The notes under the pieces were generated by a model that saw only the letters and a program-made list of their open reading frames with translations, searched no databases and was not told where the DNA came from. From NCBI RefSeq assembly GCF_009467795.1, contig NZ_WIAX01000012.1:186001-250000 (forward strand): a stretch of DNA of 64,000 nt, written 5' to 3'. How positions within the stretch are numbered: position 1 is the stretch's first letter; the number at the start of each line of letters is the position of its first letter. The position numbers and the translations under genes are program-made. This DNA comes from Nesterenkonia halophila (GTDB taxonomy: Bacteria; Actinomycetota; Actinomycetes; Actinomycetales; Micrococcaceae). Shown in pieces: positions 26,065 through 34,828 of this stretch.

Positions 26065-26978
26065 GAGTTCTGCTCTCCGCTCTGCCGGGTGTCGTTCTCC
26101 GTGGGCGTCCCGAGGTCGGATCGGGCTCCGTCCTGCTCTCGCACCTCGTGCTGCTCCTGCGCCGCGTCCGGTCCGGGGCCCGCGGAGGCGGCCCCTCCCC
26201 CGGGCTGCCGCAGGTGCTGGTCGCGCGGGACGCGGCAGCGCAGCGCCCGGTCCCAGATGAGCTCCGGGGCGGGCTCGCCGCGCAGCTCGGCTACGCCGTC
26301 GCTGAGCGCCTGTTCGATGCGCATCGTGGCCTCGGCCAGGCTTCGGCGGGTCACCCGTCCGTCACGCAGGTCCTGCAGCTCGACCGGGTGCCCCACGGAG
26401 AGCCGGTACCGGGCGCGCGGCAGCACGTGCGGCACCTTGCCGTAGGGGGCCAGGAAGTCCTGCACGCCCCAGTGGGCGATCGGCACCACCGGCGCGCCGG
26501 TGGTCAGCGCCAGCCGGGCCGCGCCGGTCCGCGCCCGCATCGGCCAAAGCTCCGGATCGCGGGTCAGCGTCCCCTCCGGGTAGATGATGATCGCCCCGCC
26601 CTCGTCGATCACCTCGCGGGCGACCTCCAGGGACTTCTGCGCCTCGCGCCGGTCACGGATCACCGGGATCTGCTTCAGCCCGCGCAGCGCCGCGCCGACG
26701 ACGGGCAGCCGGAACAGCGAGTCCTTGGCCAGGAAATGCGGCGTGCTGCCGCCGGAGTAGACCGCATGGGCCACCGCCAGCGGGTCCACTTCGGTGACAT
26801 GGTTGGCCACCACGATGAACCCGCCCTCGGGCAGGCGGTCCATGTGCTCCCAACGCTTGCCCATCAGCAGGTTCAGCGCCGGACGCACGACGGCGGCCGC
26901 GGCGCGGAAGCCCGGCGGGATGGGCCGGGCGCACGTCGCGGCGGGCCCGGCGGAGGAGGTGTCGTCAGCTGCGGTCAC
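26061..26978 (-). CDS. plsC: 1-acyl-sn-glycerol-3-phosphate acyltransferase (PlsC-like)
   Basis: A 305-aa acyltransferase with the catalytic N-H-V-T-E-V-D (HX4D) motif near residue 58, F-L-A-K-D-S-L-F, and the substrate motif I-I-Y-P-E-G-T near residue 133. It adds the second acyl chain to lysophosphatidate at the membrane. About 75 residues at the C-terminus (Arg/Gln/Glu-rich) are beyond the domain. The stop overlaps the gpsA ATG (ATGA) and the start is 17 nt after murA. Confidence 0.9.
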   Translation of the reverse strand: MTAADDTSSAGPAATCARPIPPGFRAAAAVVRPALNLLMGKRWEHMDRLPEGGFIVVANHVTEVDPLAVAHAVYSGGSTPHFLAKDSLFRLPVVGAALRGLKQIPVIRDRREAQKSLEVAREVIDEGGAIIIYPEGTLTRDPELWPMRARTGAARLALTTGAPVVPIAHWGVQDFLAPYGKVPHVLPRARYRLSVGHPVELQDLRDGRVTRRSLAEATMRIEQALSDGVAELRGEPAPELIWDRALRCRVPRDQHLRQPGGGAASAGPGPDAAQEQHEVREQDGARSDLGTPTENDTRQSGEQNS

Positions 26979-26995
26979 GTCGCCAGCCTACCGAC

Positions 26996-28318
26996 TCAGC
27001 GCTCGGTGAGCTCGACGTCCGCGCCCAGGGCGTGGAGCTTGTCCATGAAATGCTCGTAGCCGCGGTCGATGATCTCGATGCCGGTCACCCGGGAGGTCCC
27101 CGAGGCCGCCAGCGCGGCGATCAGGTGGGAGAAGCCGCCACGGAGGTCCGGCACGTCGATGTCGGCGCCCTGCAGCTCCGCAGGGCCGGAGATCACCGCC
27201 GAGTGCAGGAAGTTCCGCTGGCCGAAGCGGCAGGGGTTCGACCCCAGGCACTCCCGGTGCAGCTGGATCGAGGCCCCCATGCGGCGCAGCGGCTCGGTGA
27301 AGCCGAAGCGGTTCTCGTAGACGGTCTCGTGGACGATGGAGACTCCGTGGGCCTGGGTCAGCGCGACGACCATCGGCTGCTGCCAGTCGGTCATGAAGCC
27401 GGGGTGCACGTCGGTCTCCAGCACCAGCGGCTCCAGCTGGCCGCCGGCGTGCCAGAAGCGGATGCCGCCGTCGTCGACCTCGAACTCGCCGCCGATCTTG
27501 CGGTAGGTGTTCAGGAACGCCGAGAGATCCCGCTGAGCCGCCCCCTGGACATAGATGTCGCCGCGGGTGACCAGCGCCGCAGAGGCCCAGGAGGCCGACT
27601 CGATGCGGTCCGGGATCGCCCGGTGCTTATAGCCGCCGAGCCGCTCGACGCCCTCGATGCGGATCGTGCGGTCGGTGTTGACGGTGATGATCGCGCCCAT
27701 CTGCTGCAGGATGGCGATCAGATCGTGGATCTCGGGCTCGACCGCGGCGTTCTTCAGCTCGGTGATGCCGTCGGCCAGCACGGCGGTCAGCAGCACCTGC
27801 TCCGTGGTGCCCACCGACGGGTAGGGCAGCTCGAGCTTCGCGCCTTTGAGCCCCTTCGGGGCGGTGATGTGGATGCCGGTGGCCTGCTTGTCCACCACGG
27901 CGCCGAAGGTGCGCAGCACCTCCAGGTGGTAGTCGATCGGCCGGTCCCCGATCCGGCAGCCGCCGAGGTCGGGGATGAAGGCCTCGCCGTTGCGGTGCAT
28001 GAGCGGACCGCAGAACAGGATCGGGATGCGCGAGTCGCCGGCGTGGGCGTCGATCTCCGAATGCTCGGCGGTGCGCATCTGGCTCGGATCGAGCGTCAGG
28101 TCGCCGGTGTCGACGTCGGCCTCGACCTTAACCCCGTGGATCGTCAGCAGGTTGGTGACGATCTCGACGTCCTTGATCTCCGGGACGTTGCGCAGCTGCG
28201 ACGGCGAGCTGCCCAGCAGCGAGGCGACCATCGCCTTGGGGACGAGGTTCTTCGCCCCGCGGACCCGGACGCTGCCCTGGAGGGGCTTTCCACCCTGGAT
28301 GGTGAGCAGTTTGGTCAT
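26996..28318 (-). CDS. murA: UDP-N-acetylglucosamine 1-carboxyvinyltransferase MurA
   Basis: A 440-aa enzyme that commits UDP-GlcNAc to peptidoglycan by adding enolpyruvate from PEP. R-G-A-K-N-L-V-P near residue 20 has the catalytic Lys; the active loop P-D-L-G-G-C-R-I-G-D-R-P-I-D near residue 118 keeps the Cys that fosfomycin alkylates. T-D-W-Q-Q-P near 315 and R-G-G-F-S-H near 397 complete the fold. It is first in the murA-plsC-gpsA-ddl unit, which joins wall and membrane precursors in one transcript. Confidence 0.97.
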   Translation of the reverse strand: MTKLLTIQGGKPLQGSVRVRGAKNLVPKAMVASLLGSSPSQLRNVPEIKDVEIVTNLLTIHGVKVEADVDTGDLTLDPSQMRTAEHSEIDAHAGDSRIPILFCGPLMHRNGEAFIPDLGGCRIGDRPIDYHLEVLRTFGAVVDKQATGIHITAPKGLKGAKLELPYPSVGTTEQVLLTAVLADGITELKNAAVEPEIHDLIAILQQMGAIITVNTDRTIRIEGVERLGGYKHRAIPDRIESASWASAALVTRGDIYVQGAAQRDLSAFLNTYRKIGGEFEVDDGGIRFWHAGGQLEPLVLETDVHPGFMTDWQQPMVVALTQAHGVSIVHETVYENRFGFTEPLRRMGASIQLHRECLGSNPCRFGQRNFLHSAVISGPAELQGADIDVPDLRGGFSHLIAALAASGTSRVTGIEIIDRGYEHFMDKLHALGADVELTER

Positions 28319-28364
28319 GGTGACTCGACGGTCCCTTCGTGGTGCGCAGGTTTACAGCCCTGCC

Positions 28365-28370
28365 ACTGTA
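28365..28370 (-). promoter_or_regulatory. Candidate -10 of murA
   Basis: TACAGT on the minus strand, 46 nt before the murA ATG; would give a 5' leader of about 40 nt that contains GAAGGGA upstream of the start. Confidence 0.45.
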
Positions 28371-28438
28371 CCCAACGCGGCGCCGCCGCCCGCGCACCTC
28401 GCAGTGCGTCCCGGCAACGATTCGATGACAGCACGAGC

Positions 28439-29038
28439 TCAGGTGCGGGCCGGCAGCGTGGTGGGCTTGAACGCCGCGCGGGACGCCTCATAGTCGACGA
28501 TGTCCTGCTCGGCGGTCAGCGTGAGAGAAATGTCATCGTGCCCCTCCATCAGCCGCCACCGGGTGTAGTCGTCGATGGCGAAGGGAGCTTCGACAGCGCC
28601 GCAGCGGACCATGCGGCTCTCCAGATCGACCTCGACCTCGGCGCCGGGGACGGTCTCCAGCTCCTTCCAGAGCCGCTCGACCTCGGCCTGCTCGACCTCG
28701 GCGGTGAGCAGACCCTGTTTCCCGGAGTTGCCGCGGAAGATGTCGGCGAAGCGCGAGGCGACGACCACGCGGAAGCCGTAGTCCTTCAGCGCCCAGACGG
28801 CGTGCTCGCGGGAGGAGCCGGTGCCGAAGTCGGGCCCGGCCACCAGCACCGAGCCGGCCGAGTAGGCCGGCTGGTTCAGCACGAACTCCGGGTCCCGGCG
28901 CCAGGCGGAGAACAGCGCGTCCTCGAAGCCGGTGCGGGTGATCCGTTTCAGGTAGACGGCGGGGATGATCTGGTCGGTGTCGACGTTGGAGGCGCGCAGC
29001 GGCACGCCCACTCCGGTGTGGCGGATGATCGGTTCCAT
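28439..29038 (-). CDS. leuD: 3-isopropylmalate dehydratase small subunit
   Basis: A 199-aa subunit that partners LeuC in isomerising 2- to 3-isopropylmalate. It has the swivel-domain motifs V-D-T-D-Q-I-I-P-A near residue 20, [16 protein letters not shown] near 75 and [11 protein letters not shown] near 105. AGGAGA lies 8 nt before the ATG. It follows leuC by 55 nt. Confidence 0.97.
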   Translation of the reverse strand: MEPIIRHTGVGVPLRASNVDTDQIIPAVYLKRITRTGFEDALFSAWRRDPEFVLNQPAYSAGSVLVAGPDFGTGSSREHAVWALKDYGFRVVVASRFADIFRGNSGKQGLLTAEVEQAEVERLWKELETVPGAEVEVDLESRMVRCGAVEAPFAIDDYTRWRLMEGHDDISLTLTAEQDIVDYEASRAAFKPTTLPART

Positions 29039-29093
29039 GGCGGGATCTCCTGTATGTCCTGGTACGTGGCGTCGGGCTCTGCGACGGAGCGGG

Positions 29094-30530
29094 TCAGGCC
29101 GGGTGCGCGGCCAGCACGTCGGAGGGGGCGGAGAGCGTGCCGCGGATCGCCGTGGCGGCCGCGACCACCGGCGAGACCAGGTGGGTGCGTCCCCCCTTGC
29201 CCTGCCGGCCCTCGAAGTTCCGGTTCGACGTCGAGGCGCAGCGCTCGCCCTCGGCGAGCTGGTCGGGGTTCATCCCCAGGCACATCGAGCAGCCGGCGAA
29301 GCGCCACTCCGCGCCGAAGTCCTTGAACACCTGGTCCAGGCCCTCGGCCTCGGCCTGCAGGCGGACCTTCTGCGAGCCCGGCACCACGATCATCCGCACC
29401 TCCGGATCCTTCTCCCGGCCGCGGATCAGCCCCGCGGCCGCGCGCAGGTCCTCCATCCGGGAGTTGGTGCAGGAGCCGAGGAAGACCGTGTCCACCCGGA
29501 TGTCGCGCATCGGGGTGCCCGGCTCGAGGTCCATGTAGCGCAGCGCCCGCTCCGCGGAGTCGCGATCGCCCGGATCGGCGAAGTCCTGCGGCCACGGCAC
29601 CGACTCGCCCAGGCCGACGCCCTGCCCGGGGTTGGTCCCCCAGGTGACATGCGGCTCGAGCGCGTCGGCGTCGATGACGACCTCGGTGTCGAACTCCGCG
29701 CCCTCGTCGGTGCGCAGCGAGCGCCAGTACTCCACCGCGGCGTCCCAGTCCGCACCCTGCGGCGCGTGCGGACGGTCCTTCACGTAGTCGAAGGTCGTCT
29801 CGTCCGGGGCGATCATGCCGGCGCGGGCGCCGGCCTCGATGGACATGTTGCAGATGGTCATCCGCGCGTCCATCGAGAGCTGCTCGATCGCGCTGCCGCG
29901 GTACTCCAGCACATAGCCCTGCCCCCCGCCGGTGCCGATCTTCGCGATGACCGCCAGGATGATGTCCTTGGAGCTCACTCCGGGCTTCAGCGTGCCCTCG
30001 ACGGTGATCGCCATCGTCTTGAACGGGTTCAGCGGCAGCGTCTGGGTCGCCAGCACATGCTCGACCTCGGAGGTGCCGATGCCCAGGGCCAGAGCCCCGA
30101 AGGCGCCGTGGGTGGAGGTGTGCGAGTCGCCGCAGACCACTGTCATGCCCGGCTGGGTCAGTCCCAGCTGCGGGCCGACGACGTGGACGATGCCCTGGTC
30201 GTCGTCGCCCAGCGAGTGCAGCCGCACGCCGAATTCCTCGGCATTGTCGCGCAGCGTGTCGACCTGCTTGCGTGAGACGGGGTCGGCGATCGGCTTGTCG
30301 ATCTCCAACGTGGGCGTGTTGTGGTCCTCGGTGGCGATGGTCAGGTCCGGACGCCGCACCGGCCGCCCGGCCAGGCGCAGCCCTTCGAACGCCTGCGGAG
30401 AGGTGACCTCGTGGACCAGGTGCAGGTCGATGTAGAGCAGGTCCGGCGAGCGCTGCCCGTCCTTCTCGACGCCGGGCGCGACGACGTGGTCGCGCCAGAC
30501 CTTCTCGGCGAGGGTGAGCGGCCTGCTCAT
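29094..30530 (-). CDS. leuC: 3-isopropylmalate dehydratase large subunit
   Basis: A 478-aa aconitase-family subunit with the [4Fe-4S] cluster. Motifs: [10 protein letters not shown] at the start, D-H-N-T-P-T near residue 75, [12 protein letters not shown] near 130, [10 protein letters not shown] (cluster Cys) and [10 protein letters not shown] (two more cluster Cys). ATG at 30530 is chosen because GGAGG lies upstream; an ATG at 30566 in frame has no such site. It is divergent from the IclR gene and shares the operator at 30617. Confidence 0.97.
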   Translation of the reverse strand: MSRPLTLAEKVWRDHVVAPGVEKDGQRSPDLLYIDLHLVHEVTSPQAFEGLRLAGRPVRRPDLTIATEDHNTPTLEIDKPIADPVSRKQVDTLRDNAEEFGVRLHSLGDDDQGIVHVVGPQLGLTQPGMTVVCGDSHTSTHGAFGALALGIGTSEVEHVLATQTLPLNPFKTMAITVEGTLKPGVSSKDIILAVIAKIGTGGGQGYVLEYRGSAIEQLSMDARMTICNMSIEAGARAGMIAPDETTFDYVKDRPHAPQGADWDAAVEYWRSLRTDEGAEFDTEVVIDADALEPHVTWGTNPGQGVGLGESVPWPQDFADPGDRDSAERALRYMDLEPGTPMRDIRVDTVFLGSCTNSRMEDLRAAAGLIRGREKDPEVRMIVVPGSQKVRLQAEAEGLDQVFKDFGAEWRFAGCSMCLGMNPDQLAEGERCASTSNRNFEGRQGKGGRTHLVSPVVAAATAIRGTLSAPSDVLAAHPA

Positions 30531-30616
30531 GGGAGCCTCCGTGGGGGTCGTCCTGCTGCGGTCCATATACCACTACAGAAGCACCTCCGCCAGTCGGACC
30601 TCCATACCGTGACGTC

Positions 30617-30637
30617 AGGTCTCACTATCTGAGACCT
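30617..30637. promoter_or_regulatory. IclR-type operator between leuC and the regulator gene (site A)
   Basis: AGGTCTCA-N5-TGAGACCT: 8-bp arms separated by CTATC, a perfect inverted repeat. It overlaps the -35 region of the divergent iclR-type gene (centre 39 nt upstream of its ATG) and lies about 87 nt upstream of the leuC ATG. Near-identical motifs lie upstream of leuB and ilvB. The position suggests autorepression of the regulator and control of leuCD. Confidence 0.8.
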
Positions 30638-30653
30638 CGGCCGCGAGGCGTCG

Positions 30654-30665
30654 TATCATGGAGCC
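30654..30665 (+). promoter_or_regulatory. Leaderless promoter of the IclR-family regulator
   Basis: TATCAT at 30654-30659, 6 nt, ATG at 30666. The -35 region falls inside operator site A. Confidence 0.6.
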
Positions 30666-31550
30666 ATGTCCAGTCCTCGCGCCCCGAAGAACCAGCGGCC
30701 GGAGCTCCCGGCCCGGGACGTCGCCCCCGACGCCGAGCCCCCGACCGGCGTCGCGTCCCCGCTGTCCGTCGACCCGGAGCCGCCGCGGCCGCTGCACTCC
30801 CCCTCCGGCATCGGCGTCGTCGACAAATCGGTGATGATCCTCGACGCGCTGGAGGCCGGCCCGGCCTCGCTCGCCCAGCTGGTGGAGTCCACCGGCCTGG
30901 CCCGGCCGACCGTCCATCGACTGGCCAGCGCGCTCATCCACCACCGCTTCCTCTCCCGCGACGTGCGGGGCCGCTACGTCATCGGCTCGCGGATGGCCGA
31001 GCTGGCCTCCGCCGCCGGCGACGACCGGCTGATCTCGGCGGCCGGGCCCATCCTGCTGCGGCTGCGCGACGCCACCGGGGAGAGCTCGCAGCTGTATCGC
31101 CGCCAGGGCGACGCCCGCATCTGTGTGGCCTCGGCCGAGCGGCCCATCGGTCTGCGCGACTCCATCCCGGTGGGCACCCAGCTGTCCATGAAGGCCGGGT
31201 CCGCCGCCCAGGTGCTGCTGGCCTGGGAGGACCATGAGCGGCTCGTCGAGGGGCTGCAGGGCGCCCGCTTCACCCCGACGGTGCTGGCGGGGGTCCGCCG
31301 GCGCGGCTGGGGCGAGTCGCTGGGCGAGCGCGAACCCGGCGTGGCCTCGGTCTCGGCCCCCGTGCGCGGCCCCTCCGGCCGGGTGATCGCGGCCGTGTCC
31401 ATCTCCGGACCCATCGAGCGGCTGACCCGCCAGCCGGGCCGTCAGCACGCCGAGGTGGTCGTCCAGGCCGCCCATCAGCTCACCGAGCTGGTGCGGCGCA
31501 ATCCGGAGGCCGCCGAACATGGTCTGGGCGAGGATGCCGGACGCGCCTGA
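30666..31550 (+). CDS. IclR-family transcriptional regulator of leucine/ilv genes (NdgR/LtbR-like)
   Basis: A 294-aa regulator. After a Pro-rich N-terminus (1-45), the winged helix spans about 50-105 (V-V-D-K-S-V-M-I-L-D-A-L, L-A-Q-L-V-E-S-T-G-L-A-R-P-T-V-H-R-L), then the IclR effector domain (about 120-285) with R-D-S-I-P-V-G, M-K-A-G-S-A-A-Q and V-S-A-P-V-R-G-P-S-G. Genes in this place, divergent from leuCD, are NdgR in Streptomyces and LtbR in Corynebacterium, which control leuCD, leuB and ilv genes. The inferred operators in this window match that regulon. Whether it activates, represses or both is inference. Confidence 0.9.
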   Translation: MSSPRAPKNQRPELPARDVAPDAEPPTGVASPLSVDPEPPRPLHSPSGIGVVDKSVMILDALEAGPASLAQLVESTGLARPTVHRLASALIHHRFLSRDVRGRYVIGSRMAELASAAGDDRLISAAGPILLRLRDATGESSQLYRRQGDARICVASAERPIGLRDSIPVGTQLSMKAGSAAQVLLAWEDHERLVEGLQGARFTPTVLAGVRRRGWGESLGEREPGVASVSAPVRGPSGRVIAAVSISGPIERLTRQPGRQHAEVVVQAAHQLTELVRRNPEAAEHGLGEDAGRA

Positions 31551-31594
31551 CGCGCCGGTCGCCTGTCGAGTCTCGCCGCGGTCCGGGTGCGTCC

Positions 31595-31607
31595 TATGAT
31601 GGGGCGC
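31595..31607 (+). promoter_or_regulatory. Leaderless promoter of ugd
   Basis: TATGAT at 31595-31600, 7 nt, then GTG at 31608. Confidence 0.6.
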
Positions 31608-32942
31608 GTGATCAAGAACATCAGTGTCATCGGAACCGGTTACCTGGGCGCCACGCATGCCGCATGCATGGCCGAGCTCGGCTTCGACGTCCTCGGCGTC
31701 GACGTCGACCCGGAGAAGATCGAGGCCCTCTCCCGCGGCGACCTGCCCTTCCACGAGCCCGGGCTGCCCGAGCTGATCCGCAAGCATGTGGACTCCGGAC
31801 GGCTGCGCTTCACCACCGACATGGAAGGCGCCGGCTCCTGGGCCGACGTGCATTTCATCGCCGTCGGCACTCCGCAGGTCGCCGGCGGCACCGCCGCGGA
31901 CCTGACCGCCGTCGACGCCGCGACCGCCGCGCTGGCCCGCTCGATCACCAAGGACGCCCTGGTGGTCGGCAAGTCGACGGTGCCGGTGGGCACCGCGCGC
32001 CGGCTGCAGCGGCTGGTGGCCGAGGAGTCCTCGGACGACGTCGAGGTCTCGCTGGCCTGGAACCCGGAGTTCCTCCGCGAGGGCTTCGCCGTCCAGGACA
32101 CGCTGCGCCCGGATCGCCTGGTGATCGGCACCGACGCCGCGGACGACGAGCAGGTGCTGCGCGAGGTCTACGCAGATGCCCTGACCCAGGAGACTCCGTG
32201 GATCAGCACTGACTTCGAGACCGCCGAGCTGGTCAAAGTCGCCGCCAACGCCTTCCTGGCGACGAAGATCTCCTTCATCAACGCCTTCTCCGAGGTCACC
32301 GAGGCCGTCGGCGGCGACATCCGGACGCTGGCCGATGCGATCGGCCACGACACCCGCATCGGGCGGAAGTTCCTCAATGCCGGCGTCGGATTCGGCGGCG
32401 GCTGCCTGCCCAAGGACATCCGCGCGCTGCAGACCCGGGTCTCGGAGCTGGGCCTGGACCACTCGATGACCTTCCTCAACGAGGTCGACCAGATCAACCT
32501 GCGCCGGCGCGAGCGGGCGGTGACCCTCGCCGAGCAGATGCTCGGCGGCCTGCCCGGCACGCGGATCGCCGTGCTGGGCGTGACCTTCAAGCCGCTCTCC
32601 GACGACGTGCGCGACTCCCCCGGGCTGGACGTGGCCAACCGGCTCTACACCGCCGGCGCCGACGTCCTCGTCTATGACCCGGAGGGCAACGAGAACGCCG
32701 CGAAGCGCTTCCCGCGGCTGGGCTACGTGGACTCGCTGCGCGAGGCCGCCGCGGACGCCGATCTGGTGGTGCTGACCACCGAGTGGAACGAGTTCAAGGC
32801 GCTGACCCCCGACGACCTCGACGAGGTCGTGGCCGTCCGGCGGCTGCTCGACGCGCGCAACGTGCTCTCCGCCGACCAGTGGCAGGCCGCCGGCTGGCAG
32901 TTCGCCCAGCTCGGCCGCTACTACGACGGCGCCCCCGAGTGA
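31608..32942 (+). CDS. ugd: UDP-glucose 6-dehydrogenase family protein
   Basis: A 444-aa NAD-dependent sugar-nucleotide dehydrogenase. It has the N-terminal Rossmann I-S-V-I-G-T-G-Y-L-G, V-G-K-S-T-V-P-V-G-T near residue 123, N-P-E-F-L-R-E-G near 150, catalytic G-F-G-G-G-C-L-P-K-D near 265 (Cys) and G-V-T-F-K-P near 325. It most likely oxidises UDP-glucose (from GalU) to UDP-glucuronate; a UDP-ManNAc or GDP-mannose substrate cannot be excluded. The GTG at 31608 is used, because an upstream in-frame ATG at 31587 lies before the -10 hexamer. Confidence 0.92.
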   Translation: MIKNISVIGTGYLGATHAACMAELGFDVLGVDVDPEKIEALSRGDLPFHEPGLPELIRKHVDSGRLRFTTDMEGAGSWADVHFIAVGTPQVAGGTAADLTAVDAATAALARSITKDALVVGKSTVPVGTARRLQRLVAEESSDDVEVSLAWNPEFLREGFAVQDTLRPDRLVIGTDAADDEQVLREVYADALTQETPWISTDFETAELVKVAANAFLATKISFINAFSEVTEAVGGDIRTLADAIGHDTRIGRKFLNAGVGFGGGCLPKDIRALQTRVSELGLDHSMTFLNEVDQINLRRRERAVTLAEQMLGGLPGTRIAVLGVTFKPLSDDVRDSPGLDVANRLYTAGADVLVYDPEGNENAAKRFPRLGYVDSLREAAADADLVVLTTEWNEFKALTPDDLDEVVAVRRLLDARNVLSADQWQAAGWQFAQLGRYYDGAPE

Positions 32943-32963
32943 GGCGCCCCCGCATGGGGCGCC
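32943..32963 (+). terminator. Terminator of ugd
   Basis: GGCGCCCC, loop CGCAT, GGGGCGCC: a perfect 8-bp stem beginning directly after the ugd stop codon. Confidence 0.7.
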
Positions 32964-33005
32964 CCGCACGATGATCCGCCGATGAGTCTGCGCTGACCGT
33001 CGGCG

Positions 33006-34172
33006 TCAGCCGCTCAGCGAGTCCCATCCCGACGACCCCTCGGAGCCCCCGGCGTCCACGCCGGGGGCTCCGTCGTGCGCACGCACGGTGCCGAGCCGGC
33101 GGAATCCCTCGGGCAGCTCGGCGGCGGCGCCGAACGTCGCCAGCAGGGCGTAGTCCTCGCCTCCGGAGAGCACCCAGGCCCGCGGATCCGGGCGGGCCCC
33201 CGGCGAGCGGCGGCGCAGCGTCTCCGCGACGCGACGCAGGGACTCGACCTCCTCCTCGAGCGCGGCCTGGTCGAACTCGAGGGCGACGTCGGAGGCCGCC
33301 GCGAGACGCCGCGCATCGCGCAGCAGCCCGTCGGAGACGTCCAGCCCCGCCGTGGCGCCGGCACGCACCGCCGCGGCCCCCGAGGTCAGGTCCGGGCTCG
33401 GGGCGGTCTGGGCCGCCGCACAGGCGGCCAGCAGGCCCTCCTGCGGGCTCTGCCCCCGCATCGGCCGGGCGTCGGGGGCGACGACCCCGCCCTCGATCAG
33501 CGCCAGACCCGCCGCCGCACGACCCAGCGGCCCGCTGATCGCCAGGACGTCGCCGGGACGCGCACCGTCGCGGCGCAGCGGCCGGGCGGCGGCCGACGGC
33601 TCCGGACGCCAGGGCTCGCCGACGGCGGTGATGGTCACCGCCAGCCCGGGCCCGGAGCCCAGGTCTCCGCCGGCGACGACGCAGCGACCCGCGCCCGGGG
33701 CGCGGCAGGCCGCCGTCAGCCCGTCGGCGAGGGCGGTCACCGCCGCCAGCGGCAGGTCGGCCGGCAGCGTGCAGCTGACCAGCAGGGCCAGCGGCTCGGC
33801 CCCCATGGCGTTGAGGTCGGAGAGGTTCTGCGCGGCGGCCTTCTGCCCGACGGCGCGGCCCGCCGCGACGGAGTCGGACCACCAGGACAGCCGGAAGTCC
33901 TGACCCTCGGCCATGGTGTCGGTGCTCAGCACCGCCTCCGCGGAGGCCAGGCGCAGCACTGCGGCGTCGTCTCCGGGGGGCAGGGCCAGGCCGGCGGCAC
34001 GTGGCTCCTCGGCGTTGTGCGCGTCGATCACCGCTCGCACGGCGGCCAGGACGCGGTCCTCGCCGACATCGCCCACGGTGATGCCGGCGGGCTCCTCCGT
34101 CCCGGCGTGGGGCTCGGCGCCGCGTCCGACGTCGGGCTCGGGACGGGTGCGGATCTCTCGCGGTTCTGCCAT
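33006..34172 (-). CDS. thiL: Thiamine-monophosphate kinase
   Basis: A 388-aa kinase that forms thiamine diphosphate from thiamine monophosphate. After a ~40-residue Pro/Glu-rich N-terminus it has G-D-D-A-A-V-L near residue 70, S-T-D-T-M-A-E-G-Q-D-F near 85, N-L-S-D-L-N-A-M-G-A-E-P near 117, V-V-A-G-G-D-L near 165, G-L-D-V-S-D-G-L near 280 and L-S-G-G-E-D-Y-A-L-L near 340. Start ATG 34172 is chosen because AGGA lies 8 nt upstream; ATG 34181 is also possible. The N-terminal extension makes it longer than the usual ~330 aa. A 13-bp hairpin is embedded near its 3' end. Confidence 0.9.
   Translation of the reverse strand: MAEPREIRTRPEPDVGRGAEPHAGTEEPAGITVGDVGEDRVLAAVRAVIDAHNAEEPRAAGLALPPGDDAAVLRLASAEAVLSTDTMAEGQDFRLSWWSDSVAAGRAVGQKAAAQNLSDLNAMGAEPLALLVSCTLPADLPLAAVTALADGLTAACRAPGAGRCVVAGGDLGSGPGLAVTITAVGEPWRPEPSAAARPLRRDGARPGDVLAISGPLGRAAAGLALIEGGVVAPDARPMRGQSPQEGLLAACAAAQTAPSPDLTSGAAAVRAGATAGLDVSDGLLRDARRLAAASDVALEFDQAALEEEVESLRRVAETLRRRSPGARPDPRAWVLSGGEDYALLATFGAAAELPEGFRRLGTVRAHDGAPGVDAGGSEGSSGWDSLSG
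33042..33071. other. Terminator-like hairpin inside the 3' end of thiL
   Basis: GGAGCCCCCGGCG (33042-33054) and CGCCGGGGGCTCC (33059-33071) form a perfect 13-bp stem with a 4-nt loop, about 35 nt before the thiL stop codon. It may end transcripts reading through from ugd on the plus strand; in thiL it encodes part of a Gly/Ser-rich tail. Confidence 0.65.
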
Positions 34173-34271
34173 GCGTGCCATCCTGCCACGTCGGTTCTGA
34201 GGGTCGGTCCTGCCGGGCCGCGGCGGCACGCCTCGCGGAGACGCCCGGGCGTCGTCGCAGGCCGACATGAC

Positions 34272-34306
34272 GAAGGCCCCCGATCCGCGCGGGATCGGGG
34301 GCCTTC
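34272..34306 (-). terminator. Terminator of the promoter-distal tRNA-Glu
   Basis: GAAGGCCCCCGATCC and its exact complement (34292-34306) make a 15-bp stem with a GCGCG loop, 5 nt after the tRNA 3' end. Confidence 0.85.
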
Positions 34307-34311
34307 AGCGG

Positions 34312-34384
34312 TGACCCCAGCGGGATTCGAACCCGCGTTACCGGCGTGAGAGGCCGGCGTACTAGGCCGCTATACGATGGGGCC
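34312..34384 (-). tRNA. tRNA-Glu (CTC anticodon), copy 1
   Basis: A 73-nt cloverleaf: acceptor GGCCCCA paired to TGGGGTC with discriminator A, anticodon arm CGCCGG-CCTCTCA-CGCCGG-like with CTC, T arm GCGGG-TTCGAAT-CCCGC. It is identical to copy 2 at 34558, 246 bp away. Confidence 0.97.
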
Positions 34385-34514
34385 GTATGTGATTGTCGCC
34401 CTCGTCAGAAGGCTTTTCCATCCTAGCAGAACCCTCAGAGAGAATCCTGTTCGAAGCACGTGCCGTCGGTCACCGGACGGCCGGCGCCCGACGATCCGAA
34501 CGCCTGCTCATAGC

Positions 34515-34550
34515 GGCGGCCCTCGCACTGTGATCAGCACGAGGGCCGCC
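34515..34550 (-). terminator. Terminator of tRNA-Glu copy 2
   Basis: GGCGGCCCTCG (34515-34525) and CGAGGGCCGCC (34540-34550): 11-bp stem, 14-nt loop, 7 nt downstream of the tRNA. Confidence 0.8.
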
Positions 34551-34557
34551 TGAGCGG

Positions 34558-34630
34558 TGACCCCAGCGGGATTCGAACCCGCGTTACCGGCGTGAGAGGC
34601 CGGCGTACTAGGCCGCTATACGATGGGGCC
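34558..34630 (-). tRNA. tRNA-Glu (CTC anticodon), copy 2
   Basis: Same 73-nt sequence as copy 1, base for base. It has its own terminator, so the two copies can be expressed separately. Confidence 0.97.
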
Positions 34631-34686
34631 CTCTCCATATGTCGGGCCCCCGTCTCCGAGGGCCCTCGATCCCCGAGGGGATCTCG

Positions 34687-34758
34687 CTGGGCTACTAGGA
34701 CTCGAACCTAGAACGACGGTACCAGAAACCGCTGTGTTGCCGATTACACCATAGCCCA
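34687..34758 (-). tRNA. tRNA-Gln (CTG anticodon)
   Basis: A 72-nt cloverleaf: acceptor TGGGCTA/TAGCCCA with discriminator G, anticodon loop TTCTGGT (CTG), T arm CTAGG-TTCGAGT-CCTAG. It lies 70 nt downstream of the HAD gene and upstream of both tRNA-Glu genes, all on the minus strand. Confidence 0.96.
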
Positions 34759-34828
34759 TCGGCCGCTGCTCCTCGCCCGGTCATCCGCTCGTCTCCGACC
34801 GGTGTTCCGAACGCCTCGCAACGGACAA

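Noticed and set aside
34312-34630. Direct repeats (two tRNA-Glu) as attachment sites of an island
   Set aside because: Only 173 bp lie between them, with a terminator and no genes, so this is a tandem tRNA duplication.
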